From Mycolicibacterium houstonense (GTDB taxonomy: Bacteria > Actinomycetota > Actinomycetes > Mycobacteriales > Mycobacteriaceae): a DNA stretch of 60,701 nt. The first letter of the stretch is position 1, and every line of letters begins with the position of its first letter. The position numbers and the translations under genes are program-made. This document shows, piece by piece, positions 34,430 to 43,072 of this stretch. The stretch lies in assembly GCF_900078665.2 (NCBI RefSeq), contig NZ_LT546207.1, positions 2,025,378 through 2,086,078 of the forward strand. Reading direction: 5' to 3'. The notes below the pieces were generated by a model. It made no database searches. It saw only the letters and a list, made by a program, of their open reading frames with translations, and was not told the origin of the DNA.

Positions 34430-35836
34430 TCACTCGGCGGCGTCGGCGTCCTTTTCGGCGGACTTGTCAGCAGCCTCGTCGTCGCCGGCTTCCTCACCCT
34501 CGGCCTGCGGCGTTTCGGACGGGCCGAAGAACTCCGTGGTGTCGATCACGGTGCCGTCGGTGTCGGTGACGGTCGCCGCGTGCACCACGGCGGCGATGGT
34601 CAGCCCGCGACGCACGTCGGCGAACATGGCCGGCAGCTGGTTGTTCTGCTGCAGGATCTGGATCAGCTGCTGCGGCTCGATGCCGTACTGACGCGACATC
34701 AGCACCAGGCGCTCGGTGAGGTCGTTCTGACCGACCTGGATGTCCAGCTTGTCGGCGACAGCGTCCATCAGCAGCTGGGTCTTGACGGCCTTCTCAGCGT
34801 TCGACTTGTTGTCGGCGTCGAATTCCTCACGGCTGCTGCCCTGTTCGGTCAGCTGTTCGGCGAACTTGTCCTCGTCGTGGTCGAGGCCGTGGATCGCGTT
34901 GTGCAGGGTGTCGTCGATCTGGGCCTGAACGATCTTCTCCGGCAACGGAACCTCGGTCTGCTCCAGCAGCGCCTCGATCGCCTTGTCGCGGATCTGCTCG
35001 GCCTGCTGCACGCTCTTGACCCGGCGAACCTGGTCGGTGAGGCTCTCCTTGAGCTCGTCGATGGTGTCGAATTCGCTTGCCAGCTGGGCGAACTCGTCAT
35101 CGGGCTCGGGCAGCTCGCGCTCCTTGACCGACTTCACGGTCACCGTCACTTCGGCGTCCTTGCCGGCGAACTCACCGGCAGCCAACTTGGTGGTGAAGAC
35201 CTTGGACTCGCCGGCCTTCAGACCGGTGATGGCCTCGTCGAGACCCTCGATCAGCTGGCCGGAGCCGACCTCGTGCGACAGGCCTTCGGTGGCGGCCTCG
35301 GGCACCTCGGTGCCGTCGACGGTGGCCGACAGGTCGATCGAGACGAAGTCGCCTTCCTGGGCGCCGCGCTCGACGCCGGTCAGGGTGCCGAAACGGGCCC
35401 GCAGCGACTGCAGCTCGGCGTCGACCTCCTCGTCCTTCACCTCGATCGGGTCGACGGTGATCTTGAGCGCGTCGAACTCGGGCAGGGTGATCTCGGGGCG
35501 CACGTCGACCTCGGCGGTGAACGCCAGCTCCTGGCCGTCCTCCAGCTTGGTCACCTCGATCTCGGGCTGACCCAGCGGCTTGACGTCAGAGGCGGTGACC
35601 GCCTCGCTGTAGCGGCTCGGCAGCGCGTCGTTGACGACCTGCTCCAGCACCGCACCGCGGCCGACACGGGCTTCCAGCAGCTTGCGCGGGGCCTTGCCCG
35701 GACGGAAGCCGGGCAGGCGAACCTGCTGGGCCAGCGCCTTGAACGCGCGATCGAAGTCGGGCTCAAGCTCGGTGAAGGGCACCTCCACATTGATGCGCAC
35801 CCGGGTGGGGCTCAACTGCTCGACTGTGCTCTTCAC
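34430..35836 (-). CDS. tig: Trigger factor
   Basis: This 468-aa ribosome-associated chaperone has the ribosome-binding N-terminal domain ([19 protein letters not shown], with the [15 protein letters not shown] signature near residue 45). An FKBP-type domain spans about residues 160-245, and a long helical C-terminal domain follows. It ends in an acidic Glu/Asp/Ala-rich tail ([18 protein letters not shown]), as is common in mycobacterial Tig. ATG 35836 has AGGAA upstream. It is followed by clpP1P2 on the same strand, linking folding and proteolysis. Confidence 0.97.
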   Translation of the reverse strand: MKSTVEQLSPTRVRINVEVPFTELEPDFDRAFKALAQQVRLPGFRPGKAPRKLLEARVGRGAVLEQVVNDALPSRYSEAVTASDVKPLGQPEIEVTKLEDGQELAFTAEVDVRPEITLPEFDALKITVDPIEVKDEEVDAELQSLRARFGTLTGVERGAQEGDFVSIDLSATVDGTEVPEAATEGLSHEVGSGQLIEGLDEAITGLKAGESKVFTTKLAAGEFAGKDAEVTVTVKSVKERELPEPDDEFAQLASEFDTIDELKESLTDQVRRVKSVQQAEQIRDKAIEALLEQTEVPLPEKIVQAQIDDTLHNAIHGLDHDEDKFAEQLTEQGSSREEFDADNKSNAEKAVKTQLLMDAVADKLDIQVGQNDLTERLVLMSRQYGIEPQQLIQILQQNNQLPAMFADVRRGLTIAAVVHAATVTDTDGTVIDTTEFFGPSETPQAEGEEAGDDEAADKSAEKDADAAE

Positions 35837-35878
35837 TCTTCCTGCTCCTAGATAGTCCTGGTCGTACTGGCGGGTGAG

Positions 35879-35952
35879 TCGGGGTGACAGGATTTGAACC
35901 TGCGGCCTTCCGCTCCCAAAGCGGATGCGCTACCAAGCTGCGCTACACCCCG
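35879..35952 (-). tRNA. tRNA-Pro (TGG anticodon)
   Basis: The minus strand folds as a cloverleaf. The acceptor stem CGGGGTG pairs with CACCCCG and the discriminator is A. The anticodon stem-loop is TCCGC TTTGGGA GCGGA with anticodon TGG, and the T-loop is GGTTCAAATCC. The 3' CCA is not encoded (the next bases are CTC). Confidence 0.95.
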
Positions 35953-36078
35953 TGGTGGTGGTCGACCCGCTGCGGCAAAACCCGCGAATGAACCACGCGA
36001 GATACTACGTGCTCAGGGCACGGAGCATTCAATTGGCATTGATCGGGGGCACACCGGTACAGTGCTGGTGCTGCACAT

Positions 36079-36152
36079 GCGGGCGTAGCTCAATGGTAGA
36101 GCCCTAGTCTTCCAAACTAGCTACGCGGGTTCGATTCCCGTCGCCCGCTCCA
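36079..36152 (+). tRNA. tRNA-Gly (TCC anticodon)
   Basis: The cloverleaf has acceptor stem GCGGGCG pairing with CGCCCGC, D-arm GCTCAATGGTAGAGC, anticodon loop CTTCCAA (TCC) and T-loop GGTTCGATTCC. CCA is encoded at 36150-36152, and a U-rich terminator follows at once. Confidence 0.96.
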
Positions 36153-36153
36153 C

Positions 36154-36180
36154 AAAACCGCCCTCACCGGGCGGTTTTTT
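36154..36180 (+). terminator. Intrinsic terminator after tRNA-Gly
   Basis: CCGCCC (36158-36163) pairs with GGGCGG (36169-36174) around a 5-base loop. The stem is extended by four A-T pairs, and a run of six T (36175-36180) follows. This is a classical rho-independent terminator, rare for this genome type. Confidence 0.85.
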
Positions 36181-36258
36181 GTTTCCGGAAGCAAGCTCGT
36201 GCGCCCGGGCCTGCTTAGATCGTCGTGGCCGATCAGGTTTCGAGCGACGGGGACGCCG

Positions 36259-36777
36259 ATGAACTATCCGCAGGGCGGCAACGGCTGGCAGCACATGCCA
36301 CCACACAACATGGCGCCCCAGGTCTATCCGGGCCAGCCCTATCCGCAGGCCTACGCCCCTGGCTACTACGCGCCACCACCACCCAAGAAGTCAAAGGCTT
36401 GGCTCTGGGTTCTGCTCGCGATCCTGACCGTCATCGTCTTGGGCGTCGGCGGCTATGTCGCCTTCGTCGCCGTGGAATCAAAGCGCACCTGGACGGTGAC
36501 GTATCAGGTCCGCGGTACGGGGAACTCCGCCGCCGTCCGGTATTCGGTACGCGACGGCGACACCACTCGCGAGGACGTGCCTTTGCCTTGGACCAAGGAA
36601 GTCACGTTCACCCCATCCAAGGCGTACGTGTTGGAGGTGTCTCCCGCTGCGAACGGCGAAATGGTCACGTGTGAGGTGCATGTTGACGGCGAACTTGTCG
36701 ACAGCGACACCGTTACCGGCAGCGGAGCGAAGGCAGTCTGCAGCGGATTTACCCCTAACGCGAGCCGATTCCTGTAA
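36259..36777 (+). CDS. MmpS-like membrane-anchored protein, paralogue 1
   Basis: This 172-aa protein has a Pro/Tyr/Gln-rich cytoplasmic N-terminus (MNYPQGGNGWQHMPPHNM, then PGQPYPQAYAPGYY) and a KKSK stop-transfer. One helix follows (WLWVLLAILTVIVLGVGGYVAFV, residues about 53-75). The extracytoplasmic domain has the MmpS pattern: WTVTYQVRGTG, VPLPWTKEVTF, VTCEVHVDG and a C-terminal Cys. MmpS proteins assist MmpL lipid exporters, but no mmpL gene is nearby. ATG 36259 is chosen from homology with the second copy at 37.5 kb. Confidence 0.75.
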   Translation: MNYPQGGNGWQHMPPHNMAPQVYPGQPYPQAYAPGYYAPPPPKKSKAWLWVLLAILTVIVLGVGGYVAFVAVESKRTWTVTYQVRGTGNSAAVRYSVRDGDTTREDVPLPWTKEVTFTPSKAYVLEVSPAANGEMVTCEVHVDGELVDSDTVTGSGAKAVCSGFTPNASRFL

Positions 36778-36781
36778 CCCG

Positions 36782-37402
36782 ATGATCAGCGTCCGCGCTC
36801 TGGCCCGCCGGGAACGTGAGGAATTCGCCGACCTGCTCGACGGGCTGAGCCCGCAGCAGTGGCACGCACCCACGTTGTGCGTCGGCTGGACCGTCCGTGA
36901 CGTCGCCGCCCACACCCTTTCCTACCTCGGGCAGAGCCGTCTGGGCCTCACCGCGGCGATGCTGGCCGCACGCGGGCGGGTGGACCGGCTCAACGACCGT
37001 GCGCTACGAGGCGGCGCCGGATCCGGACCTGACGAACTTCGCGCCCTGATGCGGGCGGGCGTCGACCCGTCGGGCGCCGGGGCGCTGTACGGCTGCCGGG
37101 TCGCGCTCATCGAATGCCTGATCCATCAGCAAGACATCCGGCGTCCGCTCGGCCTACCCCGGACCGTCCCGCCCGACGCGCTTCGGGCCTCCCTGACGTA
37201 CGCCCGGGTCAGCCCGGTGATCGGCGGGGCCTGGCACACCCGCGGGCTGCGACTGGTCGCCACCGACCTCGACTGGTCGGCCGGCCGCGGACCCGAGATT
37301 CACGGCCCGGGTGAGGCACTGTTGCTGGCGATGACCGGACGCGTCGGCGCGGTCGCCGCCGAACTGCATGGTCCCGGCTTGGCCGAGTTGGGCCGGCGAT
37401 GA
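36782..37402 (+). CDS. Maleylpyruvate isomerase family (mycothiol-dependent, DinB-like) protein
   Basis: This 206-aa protein has the MDMPI N-terminal helix-bundle signature: REREEFADLLDGLSPQQWHAPTLCVGWTVRDVAAHTLSYLG, with the metal-ligand histidine in DVAAH. A later HQQDIRRPLGLPR segment completes the His site. Members use mycothiol as cofactor or remain uncharacterised. ATG 36782 is 4 bp after the first MmpS-like stop, so the genes are probably co-transcribed. The second MmpS-like copy follows 57 bp downstream. Confidence 0.82.
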   Translation: MISVRALARREREEFADLLDGLSPQQWHAPTLCVGWTVRDVAAHTLSYLGQSRLGLTAAMLAARGRVDRLNDRALRGGAGSGPDELRALMRAGVDPSGAGALYGCRVALIECLIHQQDIRRPLGLPRTVPPDALRASLTYARVSPVIGGAWHTRGLRLVATDLDWSAGRGPEIHGPGEALLLAMTGRVGAVAAELHGPGLAELGRR

Positions 37403-37459
37403 CGCACACTCAGACGGGCCGTTTCGGCTCGATCCGGTCCGACGAGAAGAGGGGCGTGA

Positions 37460-37963
37460 ATGAACTACCCGCACGGCGACGCCGGTTGGCACCAGATGCC
37501 GCCCCCGAACATGCCGCCCCAGGGCTATCCCGGCCAGCCCTATCCGAGTCAGCCCTATGGGCCCGGTTACTACGGGCCATTCCCACCGCCCAAGAAGAAA
37601 AAGGCGTGGCCTTGGGTCCTGCTCGCGATCGTCGCCGTGATCGTGGTGGCCGTCGGCGGCGTCTTCGGCTTCAAGTATTACGACCTGCACCGGACCGTCA
37701 CCTACACCTACGAGGTGACCGGAACCGGCACTACCGCATTGATCAGCCACTCGTACAACGGCGGTGCCTCAAGCGGAGACACCGAAGTTCCGCTGCCGTG
37801 GACCAAGACATTCGAAGGCGAGCGAGACGCATCTTTCCATTTGTTGGCAAATGCGTTCTGGGGCGAGACCGTGACGTGCAAGGTCAGCATCGACGGGACG
37901 GTCATCATCACCAAGACCGAATCCAGCGGCAAATGGGCGGCATGTAGCGGGCCCGAGCTGTGA
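37460..37963 (+). CDS. MmpS-like membrane-anchored protein, paralogue 2
   Basis: This 167-aa protein is a clear paralogue of the one at 36.3 kb. The N-terminus MNYPHGDAGWHQMPPPNM keeps the same pattern, followed by PGQPYPSQPYGPGYYGP. A KKKKAWPWVLLAIVAVIVV anchor comes next. The outer domain has TVTYTYEVTGTG, VPLPWTKTFEG and VTCKVSIDG. AAGAGG lies upstream of ATG 37460. Like its partner it has the MmpS fold pattern without a neighbouring mmpL gene. Confidence 0.75.
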   Translation: MNYPHGDAGWHQMPPPNMPPQGYPGQPYPSQPYGPGYYGPFPPPKKKKAWPWVLLAIVAVIVVAVGGVFGFKYYDLHRTVTYTYEVTGTGTTALISHSYNGGASSGDTEVPLPWTKTFEGERDASFHLLANAFWGETVTCKVSIDGTVIITKTESSGKWAACSGPEL

Positions 37964-38141
37964 CGACGGGGTCACCGGTCTCGATCCGGCGTCGAATCGG
38001 GGCAGACCTGACGCCAACCGCGTAACGATCCGACGGCGACCGTCGATTCTGTTAACGGGCCGCCCCTAGCATCGGGCAGTGACGTATCTCCGCATTCTGC
38101 CGAGCTGTCGCACACGTCCGTTGCTCACCGCTGGAGGGTCG

Positions 38142-39329
38142 TTGAGAAGTCAGCCGATCGATGCGATCGACGGCTTCTGCACGCCCGAGTTCGCCCGGGT
38201 GCGCGATGCCTTCGAGAACAACTTCGCCGAGCACAACGAAATCGGCGCGGCGGTGGCGGTCTGGGTCGAGGGTGATTTGGTGGTCAACCTGTGGGGCGGA
38301 TCTGCGGACGCGGCAGGCACCCGACCCTGGGAGCAGGACACCCTGGCCAGCGTGTATTCCGGGTCGAAAGGCCTGTTGAGCACCTGCATCCACCTGTTGG
38401 CCGACCGCGGCGAGATCGACCTCGATGCGCCGGTGGCCCGGTACTGGCCCGAGTTCGGCCAGTGCGGCAAGCAGGACATCACCATCGCAATGGTGCTGGG
38501 CCACCGCTCCGGTGTGATCGGCCCGCGCGAACCGATGGACTGGCGCCAGGTCACCGACTGGGACGCGGTGTGCAATCGCATCGCGGCCGCGACACCGTGG
38601 TGGCCGCCGGGCACCGCGCAGGGCTACCAGGTGGTGACGTTCGGGTTCATCCTCGGTGAGGTGGTGCGCCGGGTCACGGGCCGCACCCTGGGCCAGTATC
38701 TGCGCACCGAGATCGCCGAACCGTTAGGCGCCGACATCCACATCGGCCTACCCGATTGGCAGCATCACCGGTGCGCGGAGATGGTGAACAAGCCGTCGGT
38801 GCGCAGCCTGTTGGCCGACAACGGGGTCAACGAACCGCCCGCGTCGCTCGGTGACCATCCGATGGCCGGCTGGGCAGTGTCGATGGACTTCGTGCCGGAC
38901 GACGAGCTCGGCGTGCAGGCCCTCGGCACCTGGCGCTCGGCGGAATTCCCGAGCACCAACGCTCACGTCTCGGCGCTCGGCATGGCGACCTTCTACAACG
39001 CGCTGGCCCAGGAGAAGCTGCTGACCCGCGAGCACATGGAGCGCTGCCGGGTCTCGCAGGGCGGATTCGACGCCGACGTGGTGCTGGGTGCGCGGGTCGC
39101 CGACCACGGTTGGGGCCTGGGCTACATGCTCAACCAGCGCGGGCTGGCCGGCCCGAACACCGGCATCTTCGGGCACGGCGGGTCGGGTGGCTCATTCGCC
39201 TTCGTCGATCTGGAGCACCGGATCGGCTACGCCTACGTGATGAACTATTTCGACGCCACCAAGTGCAATGCCGACCCTCGGACGGTCGCGCTGTCCAACG
39301 AGGTGTACTCCGCTCTCGGCGTAATTTGA
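38142..39329 (+). CDS. lipP: Beta-lactamase-family esterase, LipP-like
   Basis: This class C beta-lactamase-like serine hydrolase has the catalytic SxxK in VYSGSKGLLST and the tyrosine motif in QGYQVVTFG. HGGSGGSF stands in place of KTG near the C-terminus. I favour TTG 38142, which sits just after GGAGGG and gives 395 aa, close to the M. tuberculosis LipP length as recalled. GTG 38079 would add 21 residues without family features. Such enzymes hydrolyse short or medium acyl esters. Gene order (tig ... lipP ... nei, rpiB) matches the tuberculosis region. Confidence 0.85.
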   Translation: MRSQPIDAIDGFCTPEFARVRDAFENNFAEHNEIGAAVAVWVEGDLVVNLWGGSADAAGTRPWEQDTLASVYSGSKGLLSTCIHLLADRGEIDLDAPVARYWPEFGQCGKQDITIAMVLGHRSGVIGPREPMDWRQVTDWDAVCNRIAAATPWWPPGTAQGYQVVTFGFILGEVVRRVTGRTLGQYLRTEIAEPLGADIHIGLPDWQHHRCAEMVNKPSVRSLLADNGVNEPPASLGDHPMAGWAVSMDFVPDDELGVQALGTWRSAEFPSTNAHVSALGMATFYNALAQEKLLTREHMERCRVSQGGFDADVVLGARVADHGWGLGYMLNQRGLAGPNTGIFGHGGSGGSFAFVDLEHRIGYAYVMNYFDATKCNADPRTVALSNEVYSALGVI

Positions 39330-39380
39330 GTTCTCTTCGAGGACCCGGAAACACCGTTTTCCGTCGGTACGCTGGACGCC

Positions 39381-40196
39381 ATGAACAGCGTTCTGCTGGT
39401 ACTCATCATCCTGGTCATCGCCGCGATCGCGTTCGTGGTCTACACCTCGTCGAAGGCCAACGGCCGGCGCTCAGCGGAGTCACTGGCTGACGCCAAGGCC
39501 GACGCCCGCCGGCTGATCGAGCGCCTCGGCGGCCAGGTGCTCAACCTCACGGGCTCCGACGATGCGTCCAAGCAGGCGCTGGCCGATGCCTCCGAGCGCT
39601 ACACCGCGGCGTCCTCCCAGATCGATCAGGCCACCACCCCCAAGCAGGCCGAGCTGGCCAAGGAGAGCGCCATCGAAGGCCTCTACTACGTGCGGGCCGC
39701 CCGCACCGCGATGGGGATGGATCCCGGTCCCGAGTTGGAGCAGTTGAGCGGGCAGCGCTCGGCCGGCTCGGTCACCGAGGACCGGCGGATCAACTTCGAG
39801 GGCCGCGAGATCGAGGCGTCGCCCTCCCCCTCGGAACGCACCCCGAACTACTACCCCGGTGGCCGGGTGGCCGGACGTCCGGTACCCGCCGGCTGGTACT
39901 CCGAACCGTGGTGGAAGCCGGCGTTGGTGGCCGGTGCCTGGGGCCTGGGCTCGGTCCTGTTGTTCGACGCATTGTTCTCGGGCATGCACGGAGTCGATTA
40001 CGGCGCACAGGGTTTCGAGAGCGGCTACGGTGACGGCTACTCCGACGGTTTTGCCGCGGGCCAGGACGGTGGCGCCGACGGCGGAGGCTTCGACGGCGGT
40101 GGTGACGCCGGAGGCGACTGGGGCGGCATGGATGCCGGCGGCTGGGACGGCGGCGGCGATTTCGGTGGCGACTTCGGAGACTTCGGCGGCTTCTAG
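39381..40196 (+). CDS. DUF1542-like membrane protein with Gly/Asp-rich tail
   Basis: This 271-aa protein starts with a single helix (SVLLVLIILVIAAIAFVVY, residues 3-21). A charged helical region about residues 30-110 (DAKADARRLIERLGGQVLNL to YYVRAARTAMGM) resembles the DUF1542 group seen in actinobacteria. A second hydrophobic segment (WWKPALVAGAWGLGSVLLFDALFSGM) lies near residue 180. The last 60 residues are Gly/Asp-rich (GGDWGGMDAGGWDGGGDFGG). The topology suggests an envelope protein with a low-complexity outer tail. The function is unknown. It is convergent with nei, 6 bp away. Confidence 0.7.
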   Translation: MNSVLLVLIILVIAAIAFVVYTSSKANGRRSAESLADAKADARRLIERLGGQVLNLTGSDDASKQALADASERYTAASSQIDQATTPKQAELAKESAIEGLYYVRAARTAMGMDPGPELEQLSGQRSAGSVTEDRRINFEGREIEASPSPSERTPNYYPGGRVAGRPVPAGWYSEPWWKPALVAGAWGLGSVLLFDALFSGMHGVDYGAQGFESGYGDGYSDGFAAGQDGGADGGGFDGGGDAGGDWGGMDAGGWDGGGDFGGDFGDFGGF

Positions 40197-40202
40197 CCTC
40201 GC

Positions 40203-40997
40203 CTACACCTGACAGTCAGGGCACCAGAACAGGTTGCGGGCCTCCAGCTCCGCGGTGCGGACGGTGGCCCCGCACACCCGGCACGCCTCCCCTGCCCGGC
40301 GGTATACATAGGTGCGCGGCCGGCCGGGGCCGTAGGACGGCGCGCCGTGATCGTGTTCGGGTCGGACCACCACGATCTTGCCGCGGCGCACCCCGACCTT
40401 CATCAGCTCGACGAGATCGGTCCACATCGCGGCGAACTCGTCCTGCCCGACGTGCGTCCCCGGTCGGTACGGGTCGATGTGATGACGGAACAGCAGTTCG
40501 CTGCGGTACACGTTGCCAACCCCGGCGATCACCGATTGGTCCATCAGTAACGCACCGATTGTCCTGCGCGACTTGTTGATTCGTGACCAGGCCAGTCCGG
40601 GATCGGCATCCTTGCGCAGCGGGTCGGGGCCGAGGCGGGCCACCACGTCGGCGATCTCGGGTTCGGCGAGCAGTTCGCACACCGTCGGGCCGCGCAGGTC
40701 GGTGCCGTACTCGGCGCCCACCAGCCGCATCCGCACCTGGCCGACCGGAAGCCCCAACGGGGTCACCGCCTCGGTGAAGGTTCCGTAGAGACCTAGGTGG
40801 ATGTGCACCACCCGGCCGCCGTCGTAGTGATGGAACAGGTGCTTGCCCCAGGCCGAGGCTCGCTTGAACACCTGCCCGTTGACCGCGGCCGCACCGTCGG
40901 CGAAGCGGCCTTGCGGGCTGGACACCACCACTGGTGCCCGCCCGAAGCGCTTCTGGTGCAGCCGGGCCAACCGGTGCAGAGTGTGCCCTTCGGGCAT
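40203..40997 (-). CDS. nei: Fpg/Nei-family DNA glycosylase
   Basis: This 264-aa base-excision enzyme begins MPEGHTLHRLARLH; Pro2 and Glu3 are the catalytic pair after Met removal. The helix-two-turn-helix segment IGALLMDQSVIAGVGNVYRSELLF contacts DNA, and the C-terminal zinc finger (CRVCGATVRTAEL...FWCPDCQV) is complete. It matches the tuberculosis Nei (Rv2464c) in size and position next to rpiB, 3 bp downstream of it. It should remove oxidised pyrimidines and nick the strand. Confidence 0.93.
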   Translation of the reverse strand: MPEGHTLHRLARLHQKRFGRAPVVVSSPQGRFADGAAAVNGQVFKRASAWGKHLFHHYDGGRVVHIHLGLYGTFTEAVTPLGLPVGQVRMRLVGAEYGTDLRGPTVCELLAEPEIADVVARLGPDPLRKDADPGLAWSRINKSRRTIGALLMDQSVIAGVGNVYRSELLFRHHIDPYRPGTHVGQDEFAAMWTDLVELMKVGVRRGKIVVVRPEHDHGAPSYGPGRPRTYVYRRAGEACRVCGATVRTAELEARNLFWCPDCQV

Positions 40998-41000
40998 GGT

Positions 41001-41480
41001 TCAGGCAGGCGCGCCGGGAACCGGCGGGGCCACGTGGTCCTTCTCGTATTCGGCCAGGATGTCGATGCGGCGCTGGTGACGCTCGGCCTCCGACCACGGC
41101 GTGGACAGGAACGCGTCGACGATGGCCAACGCCTCTTCCTCGGTGTGCATGCGCCCGCCCAGCCCCATCAGCTGCGCGTTGTTGTGCTCGCGGGCCAGCT
41201 TGGCGGTCTCGACACTCCAGGCCAGGGCACAGCGGGCGCCGGGCACCTTGTTCGCGGCGATCTGCTCACCGTTGCCCGAGCCGCCGAGCACGATGCCCAG
41301 GCTGCCCGGATCGGCGACGGTCTTGACCGCGGCGTCGATGCAGAATGCCGGATAGTCGTCATCCGCGTCGTAGGTGTAGGCACCACAGTCGATCGGCTCA
41401 TGGCCGGTCTTCTTCAGATGCTCGATGATGGTCTGCTTGAACTCGAATCCGGCGTGGTCGGCACCGATGTAGACGCGCAT
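41001..41480 (-). CDS. rpiB: Ribose-5-phosphate isomerase B
   Basis: This 159-aa isomerase interconverts ribose 5-phosphate and ribulose 5-phosphate. It opens with MRVYIGADHAGFEFKQTI and contains LGGSGNGEQIAANKVPGARC, where the glutamate replaces the catalytic cysteine of E. coli RpiB, as known for mycobacterial enzymes. NAQLMGLGGRMHTEEEA is also conserved. It heads a two-gene unit with nei. A second accessory block is inserted between it and the DsbA-like gene at 52.6 kb. Confidence 0.95.
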   Translation of the reverse strand: MRVYIGADHAGFEFKQTIIEHLKKTGHEPIDCGAYTYDADDDYPAFCIDAAVKTVADPGSLGIVLGGSGNGEQIAANKVPGARCALAWSVETAKLAREHNNAQLMGLGGRMHTEEEALAIVDAFLSTPWSEAERHQRRIDILAEYEKDHVAPPVPGAPA

Positions 41481-41509
41481 GCCGGTAACCCTAACTGGTC
41501 AGTAGCACG

Positions 41510-42064
41510 TCAAGCCTTCGCCTCACCAGCTCGCACACCTGCCAGGAGCAGATCGAGCATTCGCTGCACCTGCTCGGGCGAGCCGCTGGCCAGAAAGATC
41601 CCGAGCAGGCTCGACACCACGTCCTCGGCGCGCACATCGCTGCGCAGGCTGCCATCGGAGGCGCCGGCGTCGAGCAGGGTCTGGACCGCACCGGTCACGC
41701 TCGCCTTGGTGTCGCGATGGTCGACCGCGCCGGATTCGAAGATGGTGCGCAGTGATTCGGCCATGCCCTTCTTGGCGGCGACGAACGTCGCATAGCGGTC
41801 CATCCACCGGCGAAGCGCCACCGGCGGCGGGTACCGGCCGGACAGGTCGGCGGCGGACGCGGATACTTCGGCCAACTCGGCACGGTAGACGGCCTCGATG
41901 AGGGCCTCGCGGCTGGGGAAGTGACGGTAGAGCGTCCCGATGCCGACACCGGCCTCACGGGCGATGGCCTCCAGCGAGACGGGCCCGCCTGATGAGGCGA
42001 ACGCTGCCGCGGCGGCCGCGAGCAGGCGCTCCCTGTTGCGCCGCGCATCAGCCCGTTCAGCCAT
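41510..42064 (-). CDS. TetR-family transcriptional regulator
   Basis: This 184-aa regulator has a TetR helix-turn-helix at residues about 8-55 (NRERLLAAAAAAFASSGGPVSLEAIAREAGVGIGTLYRHFPSREAL) and a helical ligand domain. It is divergent from an aldo/keto reductase, and the gap holds two copies of CGGAGG-N2-CCTCCG, one of which overlaps its own translation start region. It is therefore expected to repress itself and the reductase, with an aldehyde or other electrophile as likely inducer. Confidence 0.9.
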   Translation of the reverse strand: MAERADARRNRERLLAAAAAAFASSGGPVSLEAIAREAGVGIGTLYRHFPSREALIEAVYRAELAEVSASAADLSGRYPPPVALRRWMDRYATFVAAKKGMAESLRTIFESGAVDHRDTKASVTGAVQTLLDAGASDGSLRSDVRAEDVVSSLLGIFLASGSPEQVQRMLDLLLAGVRAGEAKA

Positions 42065-42066
42065 AG

Positions 42067-42111
42067 CGGAGGCTCCTCCGTTTTGCTAGCGTACAAGCGG
42101 AGGATCCTCCG
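42067..42111. promoter_or_regulatory. Twin TetR operators CGGAGG-N2-CCTCCG
   Basis: CGGAGG-CT-CCTCCG (42067-42080) and CGGAGG-AT-CCTCCG (42098-42111) are both perfect inverted repeats. The second extends to a 16-bp palindrome at 42097-42112. Their centres are 31 bp apart, three helical turns. They fill the 81-bp gap between divergent tetR and AKR genes. Confidence 0.75.
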
Positions 42112-42145
42112 CATCGTTGTCAGTATGGCATTCCAGGAGCGCACC

Positions 42146-43072
42146 ATGACCACATCGCACCCAGGCGGCACCGGCACCATCGGCGGACACACCGTGGCAC
42201 GGATCGGCTACGGCGCCATGGGCCTGGGACACGGACTTCCCCTCGACGACGCCACCGCCGTGTTGCGCCGCGCGGTAGAACTGGGTGTCAACCACATCGA
42301 CACCGCGTCCTTCTACGACGACGGCGTGGTGAACGGGCGCATCCGCGATGCACTCGCCCCGTACCGCGAGGATCTGGTGATCGTCAGCAAGGTGGGCGCC
42401 CGGTCCGCCACCGGGCCCATTCCCCTGGCACTCGCCCAGCATCCGGCCGACCTGCGCGCCGCCGTCGAACTGGATCTGGCGGGTCTCGGGCTGGAGCAGG
42501 TTCCGGTCGCGAACCTGCGCCGCGCCGACATCGGCCCCGGTCTCTCCGCCGAAGGCGATCAGCTCGTCGACCTCGACGATCAGTTGGCCGAGATGGTGGC
42601 ACTGCGCGACGAAGGCAAGATCGGTGCGATCGGAATCAGCAACGTCGACCTGGACACCCTGCGCCGTGCGCTGCCCGCCGGCATCGTGTGCGTGCAGAAC
42701 TCCTACAGCCTGCTCGACCGCAGCCATGAGGACGAACTGGCGCTGTGCCGCGAACAGGACATCGCCTGGGTGCCGTTCTTCCCCCTCGGTTCGGCGTTCC
42801 CGGGTTTTCCGAAGGTGGCCGAAAATGCTGTGGTGCAACGGATCGCCGGGGAAAAAGGCGTCAGCGGCGCACAAGTAGGGCTGGCATGGTTGCTCGCCCA
42901 CGCGCCCAACACCCTGCTCATCGCCGGGACGACGTCGATTGCCCACCTGGAGGAGAACCTGGCGGCCGGCGACCTGGTGCTGAGCGAGCAGCAACTGGCC
43001 GATCTCGATGCCGTCGACGTGAAGCTAGGCCAGGGTGATGGCGTCCAGGCGTTCCTTGATGAAGGCCGATGA
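42146..43072 (+). CDS. Aldo/keto reductase
   Basis: This 308-aa AKR has ARIGYGAMGLGHGLPLDDA at the N-terminus, VNHIDTASFYDDG with the catalytic Asp and Tyr, and KVGARSATGPIP with the active-site lysine. ATG 42146 is chosen because GGAGCG lies upstream; ATG 42125 is an alternative. The divergent TetR gene and twin operators suggest repression relieved by a toxic carbonyl compound. Its last 48 bp overlap the end of the convergent dioxygenase gene. Confidence 0.88.
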   Translation: MTTSHPGGTGTIGGHTVARIGYGAMGLGHGLPLDDATAVLRRAVELGVNHIDTASFYDDGVVNGRIRDALAPYREDLVIVSKVGARSATGPIPLALAQHPADLRAAVELDLAGLGLEQVPVANLRRADIGPGLSAEGDQLVDLDDQLAEMVALRDEGKIGAIGISNVDLDTLRRALPAGIVCVQNSYSLLDRSHEDELALCREQDIAWVPFFPLGSAFPGFPKVAENAVVQRIAGEKGVSGAQVGLAWLLAHAPNTLLIAGTTSIAHLEENLAAGDLVLSEQQLADLDAVDVKLGQGDGVQAFLDEGR

